A program made the translations under genes and the position numbers. Below the pieces are notes generated by a model that was given only the letters and a program-made list of their open reading frames with translations, did not search any database and was not told the DNA's origin. From JACVRW01 sp963814095 (GTDB taxonomy: Bacteria; Actinomycetota; Thermoleophilia; Solirubrobacterales; Thermoleophilaceae), in NCBI GenBank assembly GCA_963814095.1, contig CAWFBT010000027.1, positions 310,001-374,000 of the forward strand: a stretch of 64,000 bases of DNA, in the 5' to 3' direction. Each line of letters begins with the position of its first letter. Position 1 is the first letter of the stretch. Shown here piece after piece: positions 32,423 to 40,700 of this stretch.

Positions 32423-33622
32423 TCAGGCGAGCACCGATTCGCGGCGGCGACGCCGCACGGCCGCCGCGATGAGCCAGCCCAGGCCGCCGATCAGCGCGAG
32501 CGGCAGGGCCAGCGCCAGGATGCGCACGAGCACGCCGGCGCTGCCGACGAGCAGGTCACCGGCGTCGCCAAGCGCATCGTCGAAGGAGCCGCCGCCGCCG
32601 CCCTCGCCGGCGCCGTCCTCGGCGGCCAGGAGCGTGACCGTCACGACGGCGTAGTCCGTCCGCAGGCGCAGGTCGCGCAGCTGACCGCGCAGGCCGTTGA
32701 TCTCGGCGGAGACCATGTCGAGGCGGGTGCGGATCGCCTCGGCCTCCTCGTCGGTATCGGCGTCGGCGAGCCGGCGCAGCAGGCTGCGGCGCTCGGCGCG
32801 CGCCGCCTGCAGGCGGTCGCGGGCGGTCACGTGCTCGCGGGTCACGTCGCGGCCCGACTGGCTCTGCGAGCGCACGGTGGCGAGCGCCGACAGGTCGCGC
32901 AGCGCCGGGCGCAGGCGATTCGACGGGATACGCAGCTCGAAGTCCCCGCCCGCACCCTCGCCCCCGGTCGAGAGCGAGGAGCTGAGCACGAAGCCGCCGT
33001 GGCGGTTGGTCACGCTCGTGATCTGGTCGGCCGCGCGCTCGAGCTCGTCCACCGGCGCCTCCAGCTCGAGCCCGATCGAGCGCTCGATCTTGCGCTCGCT
33101 CTGACCGGGCGCGAAGCGCTCCGGGGGCGGCCCGGGGGAGGTCGCGCGCGCGGCGCCCCCGGAGCCGGCGTCCTCGGAGGCCTCGGGAGCGACGGAGCCG
33201 CCACCGGCGTCGCCGGAGCTGACGGCCCCGCCCCCGCCACCGGAGCCGCCGCCGCTGTCCATGTCCGTCTCCGGTGAGCCTGCCAGCGACACGACGAGCA
33301 CGAGCGGAACGAGGATCACCGCGATCACGCCGAGGGCGGGCAGCGCCCTCCGCGGCCTCCCGGGTCGGAAGCGCTCGCGCAGCGCGGCGCCGCTCGCCGC
33401 CGGCGACCCCGGCGCTGCAGGGAAGCCCTCCGCAGCACGGGTGCGCAGCTCGCGCGCGAACCCCGGGTCGGGCTCAGGAGCGTCTGCGCGCAACGCGAGC
33501 GCCAGCTCCTGAAGCTCACGCGCGCTCGGGTCGTCGTGCGCCGCCATGCCGTTGGCGAGCGCGTCCTCGATGGCGGCCAGGTCGCGGTCGATCGTGGCTG
33601 TGTTCCGGTCGTGCTCACTCAT
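32423..33622 (-). CDS. DUF4349 membrane protein with anti-sigma-like N-terminus
   Basis: The 399-residue protein has an N-terminal cytoplasmic stretch (IDRDLAAIEDALANGMAAHD), one membrane span (ALGVIAVILVPLVLVVSLAG, ~residues 95-115), a Gly/Ser-rich linker, a DUF4349 domain (KIERSIGLELEAPVDELERAAD through a long coiled coil ARDRLQAARAERRSLLRRL) and a second C-terminal span followed by a basic RRRRRES tail. DUF4349 proteins are envelope proteins of unknown role. It overlaps the upstream sigma-factor gene by 8 bases, so the N-terminus may act as the anti-sigma part of a sigma/anti-sigma pair. Confidence 0.78.
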   Translation of the reverse strand: MSEHDRNTATIDRDLAAIEDALANGMAAHDDPSARELQELALALRADAPEPDPGFARELRTRAAEGFPAAPGSPAASGAALRERFRPGRPRRALPALGVIAVILVPLVLVVSLAGSPETDMDSGGGSGGGGGAVSSGDAGGGSVAPEASEDAGSGGAARATSPGPPPERFAPGQSERKIERSIGLELEAPVDELERAADQITSVTNRHGGFVLSSSLSTGGEGAGGDFELRIPSNRLRPALRDLSALATVRSQSQSGRDVTREHVTARDRLQAARAERRSLLRRLADADTDEEAEAIRTRLDMVSAEINGLRGQLRDLRLRTDYAVVTVTLLAAEDGAGEGGGGGSFDDALGDAGDLLVGSAGVLVRILALALPLALIGGLGWLIAAAVRRRRRESVLA

Positions 33623-34178
33623 GGCAGGCCTCGCGCAACTTCGTGATGGTTCGGTGCAGGCGTGTCCCCGCGGCCGACTCGGACATGCCGAGAATCCGCC
33701 CGATCTCGGCGTTCGACAGCCCGCCGGCGAACTTCAGGGCGATCAGATCGCGCTCGCGTCCGTCGAGCGAGCGCAGGGCGGCGCGCACGGTCTCGCGGCG
33801 CAGCGACAGCTCGGCGTGGTCGTCGGGGCTCCGCGCGCCGGTGTCCTCGTGCTCGCCCTCGAGGCCGGCACGGCGCTTGCGCCTGCGCAGCTCGTCGAGC
33901 GCGGCGTTGCGGGCGATCCCGAACAGCCACGCCTCCATCGAACCGCGGCCCGCTCGGTAGCTGCGCCGCTTGCGATAAGCGCGCTCGAAGGCCTGGGCGG
34001 TCACGTCCTCGGCGGCCGCGCGGTCACGCAGCAGCGACGCCACGTATGCATACACACGCGGGAACGTGCGCTCGTAGAGCTCGGCGAATGCCTCGGTCTG
34101 CGAGCCCCTCATCAGGGTCAAGGGTTCTACAACGGCCTCGCTCACACCCCTACTACGCACGAGCATCGAACTCATCAC
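33615..34178 (-). CDS. ECF-type RNA polymerase sigma factor
   Basis: The 187-residue protein has region 2 (AFAELYERTFPRVYAYVASLL, AEDVTAQAFERAYRKR, GSMEAWLFGIARNAALDELRRRK) and region 4 (RSLDGRERDLIALKFAGGLSNAEIGRILGMSESAAGTRLHRTITKLRE). It is a typical RpoE-like ECF factor. The start is uncertain: ATG 34178 is used, but GTG 34145 or ATG 34112 would retain all of region 2. The overlapping downstream DUF4349 gene is its likely regulator. A poly-A/T tract (AAAAAG near 34182) precedes the start, but I see no clear promoter. Confidence 0.85.
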   Translation of the reverse strand: MMSSMLVRSRGVSEAVVEPLTLMRGSQTEAFAELYERTFPRVYAYVASLLRDRAAAEDVTAQAFERAYRKRRSYRAGRGSMEAWLFGIARNAALDELRRRKRRAGLEGEHEDTGARSPDDHAELSLRRETVRAALRSLDGRERDLIALKFAGGLSNAEIGRILGMSESAAGTRLHRTITKLREACHE

Positions 34179-34234
34179 GAAAAAGACGGGTTCGGCCTAA
34201 AGAGACGCCGCCACGGGCCGATAACCGGGGCTTA

Positions 34235-34909
34235 GTGCGACGAATCGCCGCCCCGACGATCCTCTTGGCTCTGGCCGCCACGCTCGCTGCTGCGCCTGGC
34301 GCCGCTGCCGACCTGCGGCTGCCCGCGAGCGCCGACGCGCCGCCCGAGCTGCCGCCGGGTGTGGTGCCGGCAGCCGTTCCGCCCGTTTCCAAGGTGAACG
34401 GTCAGCGCCGCGCCGCCGGCGCATCGATGAGCGTCGCGAAGAAGGCCTTCCGCATCGTCGAGGGACCGCCGCCGCTCTGGGCGACGGTCAACATCTGTGA
34501 CACGCAGGAGTCGCCGAACGCCCTCGGCGTGCGCTCGAGCGTGCCCGGCAACGGCAGCCGCCGGCGTGTATACGCTCGCTTCACGGCCCAGTGGTGGAGC
34601 GGCGCCAAGCAGGCCTGGCTCACCGTCGGCGGGCGCGGCAAGACCGACTGGGTCTACATCGGCACCCAGGGATGGCACCCGAGCCAGGGCGGGTGGACCT
34701 TCCACTTCTCGCAGCCGCCGGCCGGCACCGCGTACGTGATCCGCGGCGTGGTCGAGCTCAGCTACCGCCGCGAGGCGCGCGCCGGCAAGCGCAAGCGCGC
34801 CCACTGGTCCCAGGTGGACCGCCGCATTCTCCTCACGGAGACCGGGAAGAACGGCGTTAAGGGCGGCGATCCGGTCGGAACGTCCAAGGCCATGTGCCTT
34901 ATCTGGTAG
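34235..34909 (+). CDS. Secreted protein with FTAQW-type beta domain (paralogue 1)
   Basis: The 224-residue precursor starts at GTG 34235 with a signal peptide (RRIAAPTILLALAATLAAAPGAAA). A Pro-rich linker (PPELPPGVVPAAVPPVSK) follows, then a beta-rich domain: ATVNICDTQ, RVYARFTAQWWSGAKQAWLTV, GGWTFHFSQPPAGTAYVIRGVVELSYR, ending in CLIW. The two Cys residues (in NICDTQ and MCLIW) could form a disulfide. The same domain makes up the next gene. I know no described function. It is divergent from the sigma-factor gene with 56 bases between. Confidence 0.65.
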   Translation: MRRIAAPTILLALAATLAAAPGAAADLRLPASADAPPELPPGVVPAAVPPVSKVNGQRRAAGASMSVAKKAFRIVEGPPPLWATVNICDTQESPNALGVRSSVPGNGSRRRVYARFTAQWWSGAKQAWLTVGGRGKTDWVYIGTQGWHPSQGGWTFHFSQPPAGTAYVIRGVVELSYRREARAGKRKRAHWSQVDRRILLTETGKNGVKGGDPVGTSKAMCLIW

Positions 34910-34990
34910 CCGTCCGGGTACTGTGGCGACAGCCGTTCGCGTCCACTATGGTGCGGACGGAGGCGTTTTCCAGACCGACGGAGCCCAGAG

Positions 34991-35407
34991 CTGTCACGCA
35001 AACTCACCCCAATTGTCGTGGGCGCGGCGCTCGTCGCCGCGCTGGTCGTTCCGGGAGCGGCCACGGCCAAGGATGAGCTCGAGTCCTCGTGGGCGAACAT
35101 CAACGCCTGCGGTGGCGGTCAGCTCGGCGCCCGCGCACAGCTCGCCGGCGACGGTTCCACCAACGAGATGACCGTCCGCTTCACCGCCCAGTGGCTCAGC
35201 CCGAACGGCTGGCTGCCGCTGAACGGCGCCTCCACCTCGCCCTGGCAGTCGGCCGGCACGGCCGAGTTCACCTGGGGCCAGGCCGGCTGGACCTACAACA
35301 TCAGCGCGCCGGCCGGCAAGACGTATCAGCTGCGCGTCGTGGCTGAGATGAGCTGGGGCAACCGCACCGCCACGCACGTGACGGGCCCCTGCAACATCAG
35401 CGGCTGA
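34991..35407 (+). CDS. Secreted protein with FTAQW-type beta domain (paralogue 2)
   Basis: The mature protein is the same beta domain as the preceding gene: ANINACGGGQLGARAQL, MTVRFTAQWLSPNGWLPL, then AGWTYNISAPAGKTYQLRVVAEMSW and a final Cys in GPCNISG. A start at GTG 35018 would leave a signal peptide with no basic residues. A CTG at 34991, 7 bases after GGAG, would give the complete signal peptide (SRKLTPIVVGAALVAAL, cleaved after ATA), so I use it. Both starts are unproven. A TATGGT near 34948 could be its -10. It overlaps the convergent GDPD gene by 11 bases. Confidence 0.6.
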   Translation: MSRKLTPIVVGAALVAALVVPGAATAKDELESSWANINACGGGQLGARAQLAGDGSTNEMTVRFTAQWLSPNGWLPLNGASTSPWQSAGTAEFTWGQAGWTYNISAPAGKTYQLRVVAEMSWGNRTATHVTGPCNISG

Positions 35408-36080
35408 ACAGCCGCGGGTCGTTCGTGATCACGCCGTCCACGCCGAGCGCCTCGAGCGCCTCGATGCGACGGGCATCGTCGACCGTCCAGACGTAGAGCT
35501 CTCCGCCCGCGCGGTGCACCGCCTTCACGAGGCGGCCGCTCACCAGCACCTGGTGGGCCATGATCGCCTCGCAGCCGCCCGACTCGATCCGCGCGGCGGC
35601 CTGCCTCGGCAGGCGCGCTCGCATCACGCGGACGATCGCGTAGGCGGGCAGCGCGAGCGGCGAGCGCAGGTAGTTGCGGCGCACGCGCGGGACCGACCAG
35701 CCGCGCCGCAGTCCCGGGGCGAGCTCGCCGAGCCGCTCGAGGCTCTCCGTGTACATGGTCGACACGAGCGAGCGCTGGTCGAGGCCGCGCTCGCGCAGCC
35801 CTTCGGTCACCTCGCGCTCGTAGCCGGGCAGCTTCAGGTCCACGTCGAGCTCGACGGCGCCGTAGGCCTCGCCCGCGAAGTGGTCGAGCCCTTCGTCGAG
35901 CGTCAGGCACTCGCGCCCCTCCGCGTCCTCGTAGTCGTGTGCCAGGACGAGGCGCCCGTCGCGCGTGCGCAGGACGTCGAACTCGATCATGTCGACGCCG
36001 TGCTCGAGGGCCGCCTCGAAGCTCTCGATCGTATTGCCGGGCGCCACATGGTCGGCGCCCTTGTGACCGACGCGGATCAC
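35397..36080 (-). CDS. Glycerophosphodiester phosphodiesterase
   Basis: The 227-residue protein is a TIM-barrel GDPD. The catalytic segment is VGHKGADHVAPGNTIESF, followed by the metal-binding Glu and Asp in MIEFDVLRTRDGRLVLAHD and the general acid His there. The C-terminal LYVWTVDDARRIEALEALGVDGVITND is the standard last strand. It hydrolyses glycerophosphodiesters to glycerol 3-phosphate and an alcohol. There is no signal peptide, so it is cytoplasmic. The GTG start at 36080 overlaps the TGA of the glycosylase gene (GTGA), so it is coupled to it. Confidence 0.88.
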   Translation of the reverse strand: MIRVGHKGADHVAPGNTIESFEAALEHGVDMIEFDVLRTRDGRLVLAHDYEDAEGRECLTLDEGLDHFAGEAYGAVELDVDLKLPGYEREVTEGLRERGLDQRSLVSTMYTESLERLGELAPGLRRGWSVPRVRRNYLRSPLALPAYAIVRVMRARLPRQAAARIESGGCEAIMAHQVLVSGRLVKAVHRAGGELYVWTVDDARRIEALEALGVDGVITNDPRLFSR

Positions 36081-36850
36081 CCCTGGCACGACGGACACCA
36101 GTAGGTCGTGCGGTTGTCGTCGCCCTGGCCGCGCGAGCGGACGCGCGTGCTGCAGCGGCGGCAGGGGAGACCGGTGCGCTCGAAGACCCAGTTCTCGTCG
36201 CGTCCGCCGCCCTCGGCGGAGCGCTGCATCAACGGCCGCAGCCCGCGGACGATCGCGAGCACCTCCGCGTCGCTCACCTGGTCGGCGCGCCGCCACGGGT
36301 CGACTCCGGCCAGGAAGCAGCCCTCGGACTTCCACATGTTCCCGATGCCCGCGAGGTTGCGCTGATCGAGCAGGGCGTCTCCGATGCCGCGCGTCTGGTC
36401 GTCGTCGCGCAGGCGCCTGAGGAAGCGCTGCTCGTCGAAATCCTCGGCGATCAGGTCCGGCCCCAGCGCCGCGATGCGCTGGTCGAAGCGCGTGCGCGAG
36501 TCGGTCATCAGCTCCAGCACCGGGCCGTCGAACTGCACCACCTCGTGCTCGTGCGTGCGCAGCACGAGCCAGGCGCGCCGAGCTGAGCGGCGCCAGCGCT
36601 CGCCGCGCCTGTAGACGTTCCAGCGGCCGCGCATGCGCAGGTGCGAGTGGAGCGTCAGGTCGCCCTCGAAGCGGATGAACAGGTGCTTGCCGCGCGCGTC
36701 GACCGCGCGCACCGCGCGGCCGCCGAGCCGCTCGGGCCAGCGATCGAGCGCGTGGCGCGGCTGGGGAGTCTCGATCTCCTCGATCTCGTTGCCCACGAGC
36801 ACCGCTCGGATGCGCCGCGCCGCCGAGTGAATCGTGTCGCCCTCGGGCAC
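36077..36850 (-). CDS. nei: Fpg/Nei-family DNA glycosylase (endonuclease VIII-like)
   Basis: The 257-residue protein starts MPEGDTIHSAARRI, with the N-terminal Pro nucleophile and Glu3 and the Nei-type 'GDT' rather than the Fpg 'ELPE'. ARGKHLFIRFEGDLTLHSHLRMRG carries the conserved Lys and His; LLDQRNLAGIGNMWKSE is the helix-two-turn-helix; the zinc finger is CRRCSTRV and YWCPSC. It excises oxidised pyrimidines and nicks the abasic site by beta,delta-elimination. It resembles actinobacterial Nei2. The methyltransferase gene ends 10 bases upstream of its start. Confidence 0.9.
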   Translation of the reverse strand: MPEGDTIHSAARRIRAVLVGNEIEEIETPQPRHALDRWPERLGGRAVRAVDARGKHLFIRFEGDLTLHSHLRMRGRWNVYRRGERWRRSARRAWLVLRTHEHEVVQFDGPVLELMTDSRTRFDQRIAALGPDLIAEDFDEQRFLRRLRDDDQTRGIGDALLDQRNLAGIGNMWKSEGCFLAGVDPWRRADQVSDAEVLAIVRGLRPLMQRSAEGGGRDENWVFERTGLPCRRCSTRVRSRGQGDDNRTTYWCPSCQG

Positions 36851-36860
36851 CTCTCGCAGA

Positions 36861-37652
36861 CTAGATGGCCGGCTTGCGCGCCCGCAGCGAGTACATGAGC
36901 GGCAGCCGCGGCGTTCCCGCAGGCATCCGGTAGACCCCGGCGTCCTTCTCCATGAACGGCCACTGCCGGTACGCCTGGTGGTCGTGCTCGCCGAGCAGCT
37001 CGAGCGTCAGGCCGGCCGCGATCAGCGCGTTGATGACCTCGCCGAGCGGGTGCTGCCATTCCTCCGTCCGGTTGTGGACGGTGCGCGCGTCCGGGTCCGT
37101 GTAGGTGCCGGGCTCGTCGTAGTCGCTGCGGTGTGCGAAGTAGTCGTTCTCCACGGTGAGCTCGTCGTCGCCGAACACCCAGCTGAACGGGTGGACCTCC
37201 TTCATGTAGAGGACACCGCCGGGGTTCAGCAGCGCGCTCACGACCTCCGCCCAGCGGCGGATGTCGGGTAGCCAGTTGATCGCACCCACGTTCACGTAGA
37301 CGACGTCGAAGCTGCGTTCTCCGAGCGCCGCAGGCGCGTCGTACACGTCGGCGCAGATGAAGTCCGCCTCCACGCCGATGTCGGCGGCGAGCCCGCGCGC
37401 CGCTTCGATCGCAGGCGCGGAGAAGTCGAGCCCGGTCACGCGCGCACCATGGCGCGCCCAGGACAGCGTGTCGAGCCCGAAGTGGCACTGGAGGTGGACG
37501 AGCGCGAGTCCGCTCACATCGCCGAGGTCGCCGAGCTCGAAGTCCTCGAGCGGCTCGCGGCCCGCCTTGAAGCCCTCGACGTCGTAGAAATCGCTCGCCG
37601 TGTGAATCGGCACGCGCTCGTCCCAGAAGGCGCGGTTGTGATCGCTCGTCAT
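36861..37652 (-). CDS. Class I SAM-dependent methyltransferase
   Basis: The 263-residue protein has the opening NRAFWDERVPIHTASDFYDVEGF, which is typical of a widespread small-molecule methyltransferase family. The SAM site is LVHLQCHFGLDTLSWARHGA (a variant with C and H), then VTGLDFSAPAIEAARGLA and DVVYVNVGAINWLPD. The C-terminal half has the family-typical EWQHPLGEVINALIAAGL and QAYRQWPFM. The substrate is unknown. Start ATG 37652 follows a leaderless TACGAT; an in-frame GTG at 37673 lies upstream of that element. Confidence 0.82.
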   Translation of the reverse strand: MTSDHNRAFWDERVPIHTASDFYDVEGFKAGREPLEDFELGDLGDVSGLALVHLQCHFGLDTLSWARHGARVTGLDFSAPAIEAARGLAADIGVEADFICADVYDAPAALGERSFDVVYVNVGAINWLPDIRRWAEVVSALLNPGGVLYMKEVHPFSWVFGDDELTVENDYFAHRSDYDEPGTYTDPDARTVHNRTEEWQHPLGEVINALIAAGLTLELLGEHDHQAYRQWPFMEKDAGVYRMPAGTPRLPLMYSLRARKPAI

Positions 37653-37660
37653 CGGGGCTG

Positions 37661-37666
37661 ATCGTA
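37661..37666 (-). promoter_or_regulatory. -10 element of a probable leaderless promoter (methyltransferase)
   Basis: On the minus strand TACGAT ends 8 bases before ATG 37652; it would also drive nei and the GDPD gene. Confidence 0.45.
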
Positions 37667-37736
37667 CGCCCACGATGAGAGCCCGGAGACGAGGCCGCGG
37701 AGCCTAAGCCTCGCCTGACTTTGCCCTGCCGGGCGC

Positions 37737-40700
37737 CTAGGCGCTCAGGGTCAGCTTGCGCGGGCTCTGCCGGAATCCGAGCTCGATCAGCAGCTCAGCG
37801 GTCGGCGAGCCCACCACCGGCTCGCCGTCGAAGCGCTCGATGCCGAGCCGCGGCACTCGCGCGCGCTTGACGGCCTCGGCCAGCGCCTCGAGCGCGGGCT
37901 GCAGCCAGGCCACGTCGGGCTCGCGCAGCGGCAGCAGCCCCTTGCCGCCGCGCTCGACGTACAGGACCGGCTCAGCGTCGAGCGTGACGACGTAGGCGCC
38001 GGGCACGCGCGACGGGCGTCGGCCGGAGTCATCCTGCTCGCGCCTTGGCCACGGCAGCGTGGCGCCGTACGGGTTGGCCGGATCGGTCGCCGCGAGCACG
38101 AGCGCTCCCTCCGGCTCGTCCGAGCGCAGCGAGCGCAGCCGCTCGATCGCTGCCGGCAGTGCGAACTGTGCGCCACCGAGACCCTCGACGAAATAGCCGC
38201 GCCGGGCGGTGCCGAGCGTCTCGAGGTTGGCCAGCTCCGGATAGAGCGCCGAGAAGCCACCGCTGATCCCCTCGGCCAGCACCGTCTCGCGTGTGACGAT
38301 CCCGTAGCGCTCGAGCAGCACCTCGGCGAGCGCGCGCATGCGCGGGCCGTGGGCCGGAGCCCCCTCGAAGAGGCCCGTGGTGAGCGACCAGCGGCCCTGG
38401 ACCTGCGGCGCGCCCGGCCGCCTGCGGCGCGCGAAGCGGCGTCCGCCCTCGCGATCACGCCGGGCGAGCGTCAGCCGCGGTGCGCGCAGCGGCGCGAACG
38501 CGTCGTTCGTGACCTCGCCCGCCCAGACCAGGTCCCAGAGCGCCTCTTGGAGCTCGGCCGGCTCGGCCTCGGCGAGGTCGGCGAGCAGGTCCGTCCAGAA
38601 GGCCGCGCCGCGCTCGAGCCGCTCGCGGATCGTGTCGTGCAGCGGCTCCGCCGGGCGCTCGCCCTTGTACGGCGGCGGGCCGAGCCAGCGCGCGTCCTCG
38701 CGGAACAGCAGCGCCACGCGCCCGGAGCGGCGCCCGAGCGCGCCCGCTCCGACCCAGACGAGCTCGCCGCTTGCGCAGAGCTGGTCGATCCAGGCTGGCG
38801 AGTAGGCGCCCACCCGCCGCGGCAGCACGTCCCGCTCCCAGACCTCGGGGGCGAGCGCGATGCCCTGCAGCGGCACGAGCAGCTCGCGCAGCCGATCGAC
38901 CCCCGCGCCCCCGGGCGGCGCTCCGTCGACCCCCTGCCAGGCAGGCAGGAAGCGCGCCAGTGCGCGCTGCTCGGCGGGCTCGACCTCCTTACGCAGGCTG
39001 GCCAGCGAGGCGCGCCGCAGCCGGCGCAGGACATCGGTGTCGCACCACTCGCGCTCGCTGCCGCCGGGCCGCAGCTCACCGCGGATCAGCCGGCCCGAGC
39101 GCTCGAGCTCGCGCAGCACGGGACCGAGGTCGACTCCGTAGCGGTCCGAGATCTCGCGCGTCGTGAAGGGGCCGTGCGTTCGCGCGTAGCGGCGCGCCAG
39201 CCGCTCGAGCGGCTCGTCCACGTCCTCGAGGAAGGCGCCCGGCAGCCCGCCTGGCGGGACCGCGCCGAGCGCGTCGCGGTAGAGGCCGGCGTCCTCGGCG
39301 GCGATCCAGCGCTCCTCGCCGCCGATCCGCATCCGAACGGCGCGCCTGCTCTCCTCGAGCTCGCCGAGGATGCGCCGCGCCGAGACCGCCTCGAGGCAGC
39401 GCGCCTGCGCGTCGTTCTCGGTCAGGTCGCCGACCGCGCGCAGCACGTCGTGCAGGGTGTCGGTGTTGGCGGCGCGCGTTCGCTCGCTCGCCCGCTGCAG
39501 ATCGGCCTCGACCTCCGCAAGCGCGTCGGGGTCGATCAGCTCGCGCAGCTCCTCCTGACCGAGCAGCTCGCGCAGCAGCTCGCGGTCGAGCGAGAGCGCC
39601 GCCGCCCGCCGCTCGGCATTCGGCGTGTCGCCCTCGTACATGTAGGTGGCGACGTAGTCGAAGAGCAGTGACGAGGCGAACGGCGAGGCGCGCTGGGTCT
39701 CGACCTCGACGAGCGAGAGCTCGCGCGTGTGCAGTCCGCGCAGCAGCTCCTCGAGCCCGGGCAGGTCGAGCACGTCACGCAGGCACTCGCGATATGTCTC
39801 GAGCACGATCGGGAACTGGCCGTAGCGCTTGGCGACCTCGAGCAGCGACTGGGCCTTCAGTCGCTGCTGCCAGAGCGGCGTGCGCTTGCCGGGGCGCGCG
39901 CGCGGGAGCAGCAGCGCCCGCGCCGCGTTCTCGCGGAAGCGCGCACCGAACAGCGCCGAGCTCGACAGCTCGCGCACGACCAGCTCCTCGAGCGCGTCCG
40001 GCTCGACCATGATCAGGTCGGCCGACGGCGGCTCGTCCGAGTCGGGCAGGTGGATCACGATGCCGTCGTCCGACCAGATCGCGTCGGACTCGAGGCCGAA
40101 GTCGTCGCGGATGCGCGCCGACAGGGCGAGCGCCCACGCCGAGTGGACACGGCCGCCGAACGGAGAGAGCACGCACAGGCGCCAGTCGCCGATCTCGTCG
40201 CGGAAGCGCTCGACGACGATCGTGCGGTCGCTCGGCACGACGCGCGTGGCCTCGCGCTGCTCGCGCAGGAAGGCGGACAGATTGGTCGCGGCGCGCTCGT
40301 CGAGGTCGTAGTCGGCCGCGAGCTCCTGTGGCTCGAGCTCGACGGCCTTGCGCGAGAACGCGCCGATGGCGGCGCCGAGCTCCTTCGGCCGGCCGATGCC
40401 GTCACCGCGCCAGAACGGCACCGCTCCCGGTGCGCCAGGAGCGGGCGTCACGATCACGCGATCGCGGGTGATCTCCTCGATCCGCCAGGTGGAGGCGCCA
40501 AGCAGGAAGGTCTGGCCCGGGCGCGCCTCGTAGACCATCTCCTCGTCGAACTCGCCGACGCGGCGGCCGTCCGGCAGGTGCACGCCGTAGAGGCCGCGGT
40601 CGGGGATCGTGCCGGCGTTCGTCACGGCCAGCTGGAGGGCGCCGCGGCGCGCCCTGATCGTGTCCTCGACGCGATCCCAGACGATCCGCGGCCGCAGCTC

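Noticed and set aside
32381..37721. 12-base repeat CCTGACTTTGCC at 32381 and ~37710
   Set aside because: Two copies of a 12-mer are expected by chance in 64 kb, and there is no further similarity around them.
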